From Penicillium oxalicum (lineage: Eukaryota; Ascomycota; Eurotiomycetes; Eurotiales; Aspergillaceae): DNA of 64,000 nt. Both the position numbers and the translations under genes were made by a program. The stretch covers positions 558,001 to 622,000 of the forward strand of contig NC_064651.1 in assembly GCF_001723175.1 (NCBI RefSeq), in the 5' to 3' direction. Under the pieces are notes generated by a model. It saw only the letters and a list, made by a program, of their open reading frames with translations, had not been told where the DNA came from and did not search any database. Positions 11,749 to 23,111 of the stretch are shown here, one piece after another; the stretch's first letter is position 1; the number at the start of each line of letters is the position of its first letter.

Positions 11749-12949
11749 ATGCGTGCTGTTCAAGTCAAAGAATATGTTAAGGTGCTGCCTGCACTTCTGT
11801 TTCTCTTCTGGCTTACATTTTGAGAATGAGACTCGTCTTGAAGGATGAACCCATTTTTCATTTACCCTGCCTCTCTCTGTTACCCCGTTCAAAATTCTCC
11901 CTACTTTCCTCACCAACTGACACTCTTTGATCCACCACCAGGGCCCTGGTGATCTCACCGTCACCGAAGTCCCCACCCCCAGCCCATCGCCAGACAAATA
12001 CCTCATTCAAATCCACTCCGCCGGCACCAACTTCTTCGACATCCTCCAGATCCAAGGCAAATACCAACATCAACCTCCCCTCCCCTGGATCGGTGGTGCC
12101 GAGTTTGCAGGAACCATCCTCGCTCTCCCCACCAACTCCTCCTCCACTTCCTCCCGTTTCCGCGTCGGCGATCGCGTCTTCGGCGCCACCCAAGGCGCCT
12201 ACGCAACCCACATTCTTGCGCCGGAAAACACCCTGCTCCCGATCCCGGAGGGCTGGAGCTTCGAAGATGCAGCCGGTCTGTTCGTCACCGCCCCAACCTC
12301 GTACGGCGGCCTGGTGCAGCGCGCAGGCGTCAAGCCCGGTGACTGGGTGCTGGTTCACGCTGCGGCTGGAGGCGTCGGGTTAGCCGCGGTACAGATTGCC
12401 AAGGCCAAGGGGGCGACGGTGATTGCGACGGCGGGGACGCCGCGTAAGCGTGAGATTGCCAAGGAGTTTGGCGCCGACTACGTGATTGATTATACCGATG
12501 CGAAGAAGTGGGAGGAGGTGAAGGCGTTGTGTGCGCAGCACCGACAGGGCAATGGCAAGGCGGGCGTGGATATTGTGTATGATCCCGTGGGAATGATCGA
12601 GGCCAGCTTGAAGTGTGTGGCGTGGAATGCGCGCCTGTTGGTGATTGGGTTTGCGGCGGGTAAGATTGAAAAGGTGGCGTTGAATCGGGTGCTGTTGAAG
12701 AATGTGAGTCTGGTGGGATTGCACTGGGGGCAGTATGCCAAGTTTGAGACGGAGACGGTGGGAGAGGTTTGGAAGGGGATTTTCGATCTGGTGGCGCAGG
12801 GCAAGTTCCGGGGTACGGCGTTCAAGGACGAGAGTTTCTCGGGTTTGGAGAGTGTCTCCAAGGCGTTGCAGGCGCTGGGTGGGCGAGAGACGTGGGGGAA
12901 GGTGGTGGTGAATGTGACGGGAGATGAACAGGCGAAGAGCAAGCTATAG
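11749..12949 (+). CDS. NADPH:quinone oxidoreductase (zeta-crystallin type)
   Basis: Predicted cytosolic oxidoreductase that reduces quinones or enone-type carbonyls with NADPH; the exact substrate cannot be read from sequence. Exons are 11749-11781 and 11942-12949 (346 residues), with a 160-bp intron ending CCACCAG. Exon 1 encodes MRAVQVKEYVK, the usual N-terminus of the family, which fixes the start. An N-terminal GroES-like fold covers about residues 1-125. The Rossmann half has the QOR signature around residue 150 (VLVHAAAGGVGLAAVQIAK), then ATAGTPRKREIAKEFGA and VDIVYDPVG. The catalytic and structural zinc Cys residues of alcohol dehydrogenases are absent, as expected for quinone-reductase members of the medium-chain dehydrogenase superfamily. 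An alternative donor two codons upstream (GTTAAG) would shorten exon 1 but would lose the expected Val-Lys. The frame is intact. Confidence 0.92.
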
Positions 12950-15313
12950 ACCTGGTGCAGAGAGAGAGACGATGCATTGTCGGAGAGCAGGAGAGCATAC
13001 GATGTAAATAGATCACTTGGGCAAAGGAAGTAAGCCGATATCCATCAATATGGAGGCATAAACAGTGTCATTCTCCGAAGGGTTCGAAGGTATCATCACC
13101 TCGGAATTACTAAAATAAAGTTGCAAATATTCAGCAACGTTGGAAACGAGTCTATGCGAAACGCATGCCATTGTTGACTTGCTTCGGGTGTGCTCCAGGG
13201 CGTGTTCTGTTGGAAACTGCATCCAAAACTAGGAGTCTGAGCCGACAAAAAGATCCTCAACATGACAGGCCGACCATATTAAGATAAAATAAGACGATAG
13301 ATGCGCTCGCCCTTTCTGACTAGACAACCTAGATCATGTCTAGATAGGTATCAACTGGCCATGGATACCTCAATCTCTTTTCTACAATGCAGCAAAGAGA
13401 AGAGTCTTTGCGCATGAAGCCCTTGATGTCCTCCCCTTCAGATTGATCCATCGTGGAACAGCAAAGGCAAAACAGTACCTCGGTAGAAAAAGTAAAAAAA
13501 AAATTTAAAATTTAATCAAGTATTCCTATTCCAACACCAAACCCTATCTAAGATCTATCCCGAATAATGTAGGTGCGCAAGGAGTCATGTTCTTGTAAAA
13601 GAGAATTCCCGAGAGAAAAAAAAGCAAAGAAACATAAGATGAAACCATCTTCCGTTCCTCTCCTCCTTTCCCAAAAGAATCCAGAAAAGAACAACATGAA
13701 CTATGAAGGCCCTGAGTAGATCTAGCAATCCATTTCCCAGCAAGAGGAAATAGCATAGAGGGTCAAAAGCGGAATCCAAGGACTTCTTTAAAAAAAGAAA
13801 ACCTTCGAATCCGCCCAATCACCTCCGTCACTCTCGAGATTCAGCTCCAGTCGGTCACGGCCACAAAACGCGGCGCTGTGGTGACTGTCCTTCGGTGAAG
13901 AAGGGTCCGTAGGGAAAGGCGATCCAGAATATCAAAAGACTGGATCGGGACAGCTGAGTCGAGGAATTGCGTAATGTGTGGACTGGGGATATGGGGAGTG
14001 GGATGGGTCGTATGGAAATTGAGATGTCGCTCGAGAAACACTCAATGCCATTCGATGATTATTAGGGGGGGGAGGGAAGGGCAGATGATGAGTGAAAAGA
14101 GGGAAGATAAACAAAGCCATGATAGGACGAGTTTATCTCGCTGTTCATGATTCATAGAGTGTAAGAGCAGTCAACATGGTACAGAATCGCATCAGATTCA
14201 AGCTCCATGTACGTCTTGTGCTCTGTCTGCCAGAAAGCAGTCATCTTGTCGAGAGTTGTGAAGATGGTGAGAAGAGAAAAAGCGACGGAAGTTCCACTTG
14301 GGGGACAAGTCACATGCCCACACCACGCGCGGACCGGCAGAATCGCTTAGTGCTTAGTCAGTAGGATCGTGACGGCCGGGCCTGCTTTCTACTGTTCATA
14401 TGAAGCGTAGCTTAACCAGCCCCCTTGACTATCGTCATGAATACGACGATATAGTAGAACTAAGAGTGAAGTGCACCTAGCTAATCATCTATATTCTATC
14501 TAATCAACAAGCACAATGACTAACCATTTCTAAGCTATCAGTAGAATTGCCAGGCATAGACCGACCGACCAGACCGAGCGATCTCACCGTCAACTCTGGC
14601 TTTTCCATGCACTAGACGACAGAGTCAGAGTATCAAGCTCAATAGGTAGTTTACAGTTTACCAAAACACAATCAGTTCCATCAGGTACACAATAGCTACT
14701 TTCATCAGCTTTGCTTACAACATCAATAACATCTTGGTAATTTTCGAAAAAGCGATTCTTTAGGTTCTCATAGTCATATTCCCTACCAAAAGCTATTGGA
14801 TAACGCCTATGATACACAAGTTAAATATCAAAAGGATGTCCGGTCGTCTACAAAGTTGTTGTCTTAGAAGAGGCACTGAAAAGGGCACTGAATTCTCTCT
14901 TTAGGAAAAAGCTTGCATAGATATCTCTGTTGTACCTATTTTCTTACAACCACTAAATTCATATGGAATAGGGAAAGAAGATAAAACTATGCCATAATAT
15001 GAAGAGGAGAGCGCTCGTTAGAAATCTAGCTACTGCAACATTGAAGGTAACTTCCATCCGTAACTACCTCCCTGGTACCAGCTAGTACCTACTGGTACCT
15101 GACCTACAAGATGTGTAGGTACTGAAACCAAGAAGAGAATGCCTGCAACCGGAATTTCAAACCCCCATGATACATATAATACAGAAAAGAGAAAAAAGAG
15201 AGAGAGGGAGAAAAAGAAAAAGTAGGACTCTTGTCCTCGTATTCTCACACATTCACCGAGAGTGACCGGAGATCCGGAAAGGCGACAATTCATCTTCTTC
15301 AAAGTTGACGAGT
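12950..15313. other. Intergenic stretch with AT-rich fragment
   Basis: 2.4 kb separate the quinone oxidoreductase from the 3' end of MSS51. No intact gene is seen. From about 14430 to 15010 composition turns AT-rich and coding-like remnants appear on the minus strand; these are listed separately. The rest (12950-14430) holds only short overlapping frames. Confidence 0.6.
14590..15005 (-). pseudogene. Decayed AT-rich coding fragment, family unknown
   Basis: I do not recognise this. On the minus strand two stretches read like real protein. One lies at about 14901-15005 and contains IVLSSFPIPYEFSGCKK before a stop. The other (14590-14817, 75 codons) contains REYDYENLKNRFFENYQDVI and then a Cys-containing segment (YCVPDGTDCVLVNCKLP). 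They are separated by about 80 bases with stops in all useful frames. Third codon positions are mostly A or T, unlike the GC-rich neighbours. A broken gene, a mutated repeat fragment, or exons of a small unrecognised gene are all possible; CATAG just upstream of the second stretch could be a splice acceptor. Confidence 0.3.
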
Positions 15314-17128
15314 CTAGTCCTTGAGAGTGGCTTCGTATCTATAGCAAGTAAGGGAAGAAAAAGGAGGATAGGTTAGTAAAATGGTCAAAAAAAGGCCAAA
15401 AGCCCCGGGGAAGCCAAAATATTCACAAGGGGGAAACTGATCATCTTACCTCTTTCCACGGAATCCCCAAACTCCCCAATTACCACAAGTCACATCATGA
15501 GGATCCATATCATTCAAATCCCACCGCAGACTGCGGAAGATATTCTCACCCGGTTCCAACAACATGTCGAATTCACCGGCACACTTCTCATGGACCCAGT
15601 TGATATCTCGCTCCATGTCCCACTGGGTATAACCCGTGCACAGAATCGGCACCTTGGTTTCCAGCAGCTGGGGCAGAGTGCGCGCCCACTCGTGGGAAGA
15701 AGCCGGGTGGCCGAGTCCCGGGTGGAACAGCATGAAGCAGTCCAAGTACGGGTCAAACGGCTGGAAGTACTGCGCCTCGTACATGGTGTGGAAGTAATCC
15801 ACGTAGGTGGTGATCTTCATCTGACCACCGAGACGGTCCTCAACGATCCCGCCGAAGGGATTGGAAGGGGTCCGCTCGGGAAGAGGGAACTCGGCATCGC
15901 GGTTGGCCATTGCTTCAGGTCCGATGAAGACAAGGTGCAGCAGGGCACGCGCGCGGGAAGATGTACGAGAGCTGCAACCAGACATCGCGAGGAAGCGAGG
16001 ACTCGGCGCGCGCTCCCAGGATAAAGATTCTTACAGGAGGCGCCTTCAAACGTAGACCCTTAATGTCAATGTCTTCGCCGGTTTTGGGAGGATGGAGAGA
16101 ATAACGCAGAGCTGAGAAATATCGGAGGAACAGGGAAATTAGCAAAGGTTCACACAAGACAGATACATCAAAGGAACCATATCTGTGTTCGAAAAAAACA
16201 GGAAGGAGGAAAAAAAGGGATCCTTCAACATACCGCTCATACTCTTCAACCCCTCGGCTGTCAATCGGTTCTTGCCCCGAACACTATACGGACTCAACTC
16301 ATGCAAGACACTCGCAATGGTTTGCGGGTACGTCAGCATGCGAGTGACCTGACGCATCGACCGGTCCGAATTGATCGCCTCAAACTCCCGCGTATACATG
16401 TACGTATCCCAATTGGTCATATTGATCACGTAGTTATCGTCCTGCACTCCCGGGTACAAAAACTCAGGGAAGAACCGGCCCGAGTGCAGATCGTGATCAT
16501 CCTCATTGATCTGCCGAATAGTCTCGCACACCTCCAGATGAGCCTCAAAATCATCCATCCAGTGGCCCTCGGAACAGTAGATCGGGACGCCGCAGTCGGG
16601 ACATTCGAAATGCGAATGAGCAGGAGGCTGACTCGATTCGTCCGTAGGGGAGGTCTTGCGAGCTTCCGGGTCATAAGGGGAGGAAGGCACGCGAGTCTGT
16701 TGGTGACTGGGGTGTGGGCAAAAGGCGTTCTGCTTGATGAACGCGGCGCGTTGGCGAATTGCAGGTGAAGGCGAGTTGGTGAACGAGTGGAAGAGGTTAT
16801 CGGGTTTCAGGAGGGCTCGCGAGTCGACAGATGTGGAGGCTGCGCGCTGAGAGAAGGATTTGGGTGCGGCTGGGGAGGAGGAGGACTTGATGGCCGTTTG
16901 ATTGGATTTGGCAGAGACGCCATTCCCCTGGTCGGTGGGAGCTTTCACGCCTAGAATGCGCGGGCTGTTGCTGTTACGTTCGGAGCCGAAGCTGCGAGTC
17001 CATGATGGGGAGATGGTGCCTCGTCGGCGGGAATGCGAGAGACTCTGTAAACGACCGGAGTGTCCAGCTGTGCGGACACCTTGCCGAAGCACCTGGAGGC
17101 ACTGAGAACAGGTATATCCTCCTGCCAT
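15314..17128 (-). CDS. MSS51: Mitochondrial translation activator MSS51
   Basis: MSS51 is needed in mitochondria to start translation of COX1 mRNA and to couple it to cytochrome oxidase assembly. Exons are 16234-17128, 15450-16111 and 15314-15338, with introns GTATGT..CTCAG and GTAAGA..TATAG (about 526 residues). The N-terminus is basic and Ser-rich, suiting a mitochondrial targeting signal. Two Cys-Pro motifs follow (FCPH near residue 200 and FECPDCG near 235); CPX motifs bind haem in yeast Mss51. Then come a Cys/His pair region (CSEGHW, HLEVC) and the conserved MSS51 C-terminal domain (RYSLHPPKTG, LVFIGPEAM, LFHPGLGHP, GYTQWDMERD). The frame breaks near 15945-15965 inside a GC-repeat: sequence before reads WLQLSYIFPRA, sequence after reads LLHLVFIGPE one frame away. 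The spliced length is one base over a multiple of three, so one extra or two missing bases would explain it. Sequencing error is favoured over a dead gene. Confidence 0.9.
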
Positions 17129-17736
17129 GGCTGATCGTTGCTTTTTTATATTTTCCGAGGTGGAAGTCGTGATAGTTCGGCGGGTTAATGCGGCCGTTTT
17201 TGCAGCGGCATAAGCCGGCACGTGACGACGCGGCCATGGGGAGCGATGTACACGAAAATCACAGCTAGCGAAAATGGGCTGATGGGTACCGAAGCGACAA
17301 GTCGGCGTATCCTGGATGTCAAAGCTCTCTCTAATGTTCACTGCATATTGTGCAATGCTAGATCATTTTGTTCTAGGCTCGACCCAGTACCTGATGACTC
17401 TTGATAGAAATTCGAATCGTGACAATTTTCCAGTTGTTCGGCACCATGTTTGAATTCTAGACAGAGCGCTATAAGACCATCACCAACGAATGACAAGCAA
17501 GGATATTATATACATAGCAAAACCAGCTCCTCCATCTTCAATTTGGCAGACTGGTCCTGACACAAAGCCCCAGAGACACAAAATTACAATGATGTTCGGG
17601 CGATAGACAATCCAGCACAAAAGGCCAGCATCTCAACCCAACACAGACAAGACATACTGGCTGCAGTTTTGGGAGAATAAGACAGATGAAAAAAAACAAA
17701 GGCAATGCTGAGCCAGACAAGGACGCAATATCTTCT
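17129..17736. other. Spacer between OSBP stop and MSS51 start
   Basis: About 600 bp with no coding gene. It must contain the MSS51 promoter and the 3' untranslated end of the oxysterol-binding-protein gene, which lies upstream on the same strand. No distinctive motif is seen. Confidence 0.6.
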
Positions 17737-20700
17737 TTAAAAGATATCCTCCGACCGGCTCCAGTCGTGGGCATCCCTGCTAGCCCAATACTTGCCATTA
17801 TGGGCCCAGAACTCTTCCCCGGTGATCGGGCAACGGTCACGAACAAACCATTGAGGCTGGTAGATCTCCCCCTTGGCTTCCCGTTCTCTCCTCTTCGCAC
17901 GCTGTTTCTCCTCCACGCGATGTTTCTCCACAGCAGCGAGATCATACTCGCCATCTTCCATGGCACGCTGGTCCGGGCGGAGACGGGTATCGGTAGGGGG
18001 TAAATACTCTCTCAGCCCCTTGGGCAAAGCGTTCAGGGTGATGACGAAGGGGGTCAGATTGAACGGAATACCCGTAGGTCGTTCATGAGCTTGCCACACC
18101 AGGAAGGTCTTGGCAGATTCGGGATCCTGACTCGAGACAGGGGCTTCGAATCCGGGGGTATGACGGGCGTAGATCTTGTCGTTCCAGCGCCCACCGATCA
18201 TCCACTGGGGGAACCGTTGCGGTCAACTACCTTGCCCGAAACTTGGTACGCAGAGGAAGCTTTCCAGCCGCGAGGCTTGAAGTCGAGGTAACAGACTTCA
18301 CCAGTGGTCCAGTTCTTGATTTCCATGAGGCCGTAATTGTCGACCGTGGGATTTCCAGTAATGATACCGATCACGGAAGATGTGACCTTTTTCCAGGTAT
18401 ACAGCTCCTCGCCACCGGTGATGGGCCGTAGCTTGAGGAACCATGTGCCGAGAAGATTGATGTCGAAGGACTTGCCGTAGAACTTGGACTTGAGAGAGGA
18501 TTCGCCCTAGATGGTCTCGAGTGTTAGATGGTCATTGCAAGCTTTGGCAGCCAAGATGAACACGCAGTTTTGAACATACCCAGTAATCCCACTTGGGCGA
18601 CTCTGCCCACGCAGCACCGATCGGAGGATGATGGCTGACCTGCTCCACAAAGAAGCGGTAGCCCTTGTCCGGTCGGACATACTCAAATGTCTCACCAAGA
18701 AGGGGATTGAACGGCTTCGCCACACGACCAATGGTGGAAGCGTATTCACTCGCAGCGTATGAGGCAACATAAACCAGACGCTCCATCGAGTCGGACCGAT
18801 CGGCGGCGATGTCAAGCAAATCCGTATACTCCAAATCCTCCGCGACACGCTGCAGCAAGGAAGTGGGTTCGTTGAATGACACTGGAAGAGTCATCTTGGT
18901 CATGTCCTTGCCAATCATGGATTTCAAAATGCCCTGTAAGAAACACACTCGTCAATTAGCAACGGCCCAAAACGACACCAGCACCCATCGAGTGAGCTTG
19001 CGACACGAACCCAGAGAGAGATCTTCGGCCGATCATCATTGTCCATCTTTAGACGCTGACGGACGGGGTCCTCGTATCCCTTGAAAGACGTTTTCACCAC
19101 CATGAGCCTGTTTTCACGAGCCTTCGCACTCTCGTCTCCCGGCTGCTCTTCCACAGGCTTCTTCTCCGTGAAATCCTGCACCTCAACCTCACCCGCGTCG
19201 ATAGCATCAAAGAACTCGTCTCCATCTGATTCGGAATCGTAAAAACTGCTGAGCTGGGAGAGAGCCGACGGTTTTCGTTGGAGACTCGGCTTGACCGGCC
19301 CCTGACTCGACGGCCCCGAGCCTCCGACAACCTCTCCACCCTCCTCGGTGCCTTCGAACTGGCCACCTTCCGCTTGTGCGGACTCATTCAATGCATCATG
19401 GTAACGCGGAAGGATGGCGGAGCGGCTATTCGCAGAGACATTTTCGAGAGCCTCCTTCAGAGCCTTCTTGGTGCGCTTGCGTTTCTCCTCGGACTCGCCC
19501 ATTTTGGACTGCAATTCTTCATGTTCCTGCGCAACCCGCGCCATGCTCTCTTCCCACATACGGCGCAGGTGTTCCTCGCGGTTCAGCCGGTACTGCCAGT
19601 ATGAATCTCGATCCCGGGAGATTTTGAGCAGATTTTGCACCAGACCCCGGAGGCTGCTGACCGCACCTTCGTACGCACCGAGAGCCTGCTCGACGGCGGG
19701 GTCCGAGATTGACATCGCGGGGTTCCGGGCTTTCTCGGCCTGCAGGGAGGCAGCCACGTTGGCCAGAAGGTCCAGTTGAAGTTTCGCAGACTGCGCTGTG
19801 ATGTTCAGCGCGTCCTTGTCCTCGTTGGGTGCCTCGTCGTGGGTGGAGGCGTAGTCACCGTACTCATCCTCGTCACCGTCCAAATCTGGCGCACTGGGAT
19901 TATGACTGATCACACGATTCATGTCATTGGGAGAGCCACCTTGGTTTCCCGAGCCGTACACGGACCCTTCTTCGTCAATGGCGGCCGTGTCCAAGGTGGT
20001 GCGCGACGCTTGTGTGTTCAGTCTCGTCATACTCGCACCCGGAACCACTAGAGATCCGGGCGATAATCCCTTGCCGCCGGGCTTTTGGCTCAGGCCCGAT
20101 TCTGAGGGAGTTTCGATGGATCGGCCTTCGGCCTGGTCAATCTTGGCCTGGCGAAGGGCCTCTGCATTCTGTGACCGCTGTCGCTCCTCCTCCTTGGCTT
20201 CATCTTTGGACCACTGGATGGCATTATTCAACGACCAGAACCATCGCTTCGCCTCAACGACGTGATTGGCTTTGAGATGATATTTGACCGAGGACTTGCC
20301 ATGAATCTCGAAGCGGGTCTTGTCCTGAGCATCCATGGTCAAGCGAGCAATTCTCATGTTGATGGCGCCACGGCAAGCCGAACCAATGTCATCTATTGAG
20401 AGTCGTTAACTGTGAGACCAAACCATACCTTGCAATTTCTCGAAGCCGGGGGGAGAGGGATGTCCCGCTGGTTTCGAAAAAAGAAAGAAAGAAAGAAAGA
20501 AAGAAAGGAGAAAAGTCATGCAGGGCTTCTGAACCGTACCTTGATGCTTATAGTAGCTCAATACTCCATCCTCTAGCACAAACCATCGCAACTTATACCC
20601 ACTGGTGTAGTTGGTCCATTTCTTCAAGTAGCCCTTCATTTCGCGAGTATCCTTGCCGGCCAGTGGAGCTTCGCCGGCGGAGACCCGGCCAGACACGCCT

Positions 20701-22275
20701 TGCGCACTAGAGTTTCCCAAAATGGCCTTTTCTTGGATGCCACGCTGAGCGATCGCCGCGGCGGGCGATTTCTTCAGCATAGCACGGGTCTTGTCGTCCT
20801 TGGTCACATCTTGTGGCAGCTTCCCCTTCTTGTCACGCCGGAACGGATCAGCGCCGTGGGTCAGCAGGAGCTCAATCAACTGGACATTCTTATTGCGAGC
20901 GCCCTCGTGAAGCAGCGTGCCCCCCGTTTGCGCCGTCGTGCGATCCGTCACGAGATCAAGACTGTTGACGTCGATGATCCCTTCCACGCGGGGCTCTTCG
21001 AGAAGCTTCTCCAGGTTCTCGTAGTCACCCTTGGCCACCAGGGTCTGAATCTCCTGCGTCTTGCTGTCGATGAAGAGCGAGCGTGTCAGCTGCAGTTGCT
21101 GGAAGATTTCGGGCGTCCGTGCAACATCGAGTGCCGTCTGACCGCGATAGTTGACGATCGCGTCGTTGACCGAGGGCTGATTGAGGAGGTCTTTGACCAG
21201 TGCGACACGGCCCAGTTGCGCCGCCAGATGAAGGGGGGTGTTGCCTTCACGATCACGTGCGTTGATGTCGAGGTTCTCGCTCGAGGACAAGACGAACTCG
21301 ACCACCTGCGGTTCGGCGCACTGCAGGGCCAGGTGCAGGATCGTGGTTCCGTAGAGGTTGTTGGCCACTTGGGGGTCACTCGATTCCTTGATGGCCTTGG
21401 AGATGGCATTTGTATCCCCGCTTCGTAGAATCTCAAATAGACGGAAGGTCCGCACAGACTGATCGAGAGACAAGCTGCCGCCTTCTGTCCCCGAGACCGT
21501 TCGCTCCATGGTGTTGGTGTTGGTGTTGGTAGTAGTCAAATGGTGGTCGCCGGAGTCACTGTCGGGGGTCTGGTAACTCGCACGAGACTGGGTCTGTTCC
21601 AGGTTGTGCCGCGGCGGCGAGATGGTCTTCTTTCGGCCGAGGTGGCTGTGACTGGCGTTGCGCTGATGGGCGTACTGTGATCCATTCACCGAGGCATCGC
21701 CCACGGAGCCGCTGTCGGTGAAATCATCCGGGTCCTTGTCGTCTCCCTTGGACTTGTCGCGATGCAACAGAGCCAGGACACTCCGGGAGCGCTTGTGCCT
21801 AGTAAAAGGTGACATGGTGATTAGCTTCTGAGCTGGTTGCGCTTCGTATGTGACTGTGCCCGGGAGGCCACCGATCTGCGCGAATGCGAAGGAGGAGGGG
21901 AGTCCGTCCCGCTCAGGTTCGTAATCGCAGCCTGTCAATCTCTTGGACCAGAATTCTCTTTCTCTTGTCTTTTTGCTTTGTTTCCTTGAAGTCCTGGGTG
22001 GGAAGATTCCAGCGTCGATGGTGTTTTGCGCCAGTCGAGCCTTCGGCAATTGGCATAATGCAAGCTTCCAAGAGCCCAGTCACGCAGCCTGAATGTTGCC
22101 ATGGCCGACCACGGAACTGAGAACCATGGATCTGCTCTCTGTTCCTCTGGTCCACCTCTCCCCCCCTCTCTTCCTCCCAGCTTTCACATGGAATATAGGG
22201 GCGGACAGGTACAGGGAAGAAGCAGTGTCGTCTAGGAGAGATCAAGAGTACTCACCCTTCAAGTCTGTCGGACAT
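17737..22275 (-). CDS. Oxysterol-binding protein (ankyrin-PH-FFAT-ORD)
   Basis: Lipid-transfer protein of the long Osh1/Osh2 class, expected at ER contact sites, where it exchanges sterol and phosphoinositide between membranes. Exons are 22256-22275, 20540-21798, 19011-20392, 18580-18933 and 17737-18506 (about 1261 residues once the frame is closed). Domains in order: ankyrin repeats at about residues 120-385 ([51 protein letters not shown]); a PH domain at about 395-495 ([20 protein letters not shown]); a FFAT-like VAP-binding motif EFFDAID near 820; and the ORD from about 870, with the fingerprint EQVSHHPP near 978. A 1-nt loss in a C run at 18207-18211 shifts the frame in the ORD before WMIGGRW; adding one C gives the family sequence and makes the length divisible by three. 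The start is uncertain: the 20-nt first exon (MSDRLEG) is supported by GTGAGT and ACTAG sites, but an unspliced ATG at 21815 is also in frame. Confidence 0.93.
20476..20507. repeat. GAAA tetranucleotide microsatellite
   Basis: About seven tandem GAAA units on the plus strand. They lie inside intron 2 (20393-20539) of the oxysterol-binding-protein gene. On the transcribed strand this is a TTTC polypyrimidine stretch. Confidence 0.9.
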
Positions 22276-23111
22276 TGCCAGGTGCACTCGAGGACGCCGA
22301 GTCCAAACTACCCTGAAATCGAGAGGGCGAGAGAAGCTTCGAGTGGTCTTGTCAGGGGGAGATGATTGAAGGAGGGGAGAAGAGGAGGGGGGAAAGAAAG
22401 ACGGGAGGGGGAAAACAGAGAGAGTCAGGTCCAAGCAAGGGAACAGTCCAAAGGAACAAGCAGCACCAACGTACTCGTCCGAAATGCCGATCAAGTTCCC
22501 TGCTTGGTAAGACGGTAACGGCGTCAGTGGGAAACAAAGTTTTTTTTTTTTTGTTTTTGATTTGTAGAGACAAGGCTTGCGAGTACGAGTCCAGACCAAC
22601 AGATTGGGCGCTGCGCCTACATGTCATCGGCTGCGGAGAGGCCCTCTGATTGTCTTCCGTGCAATGGAAGAGTCTCCGGAGACCGACGTCATGCCAAAAG
22701 GGGCACATGCGATGGATCATGGAGGAGTCAGCAACGTAAGAGCTGGATCGAGAATAGAAGAATGTCGAGTCCCTGACAAAAGAGGGGCTCTTGTGTGGCA
22801 GACCAAAGTCCGGTAAAAGTAGTTTTCAGATGTACAGAACTATAGATTTGACAATCTTCCCGAATGCGCGGCAGACTGGACATTTCTCTGTGTGACCGTA
22901 CCAACTATACAACAATTTTGCAATGTCAGGGAGAAGACTACCCTGCAGACATGTCGCGCGATGTATTTACCAGGTCTCTCTATAGTGATCGCAGACATTC
23001 GAACAATTCAAATATGTATCATGCACGTCAGTGAATGAAAAGGGGGGGGGGGTAGGGTCAAAAAAAAGATATTGTACAAATCCATCATACACTCTCCGTC
23101 TTTCCTCTCTT
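22276..23111. other. Spacer between ATP12 stop and OSBP start
   Basis: No coding gene is seen in about 830 bp. The half next to 22276 should carry the oxysterol-binding-protein promoter; it is rich in pyrimidines on the minus strand (22340-22420). A G11 run (23042-23052) lies 60 nt past the ATP12 stop codon. Confidence 0.55.

Noticed and set aside
20700..21428. Plus-strand open frame of 242 codons
   Set aside because: Antisense to the ankyrin-repeat exon of the oxysterol-binding-protein gene; a codon-bias shadow.
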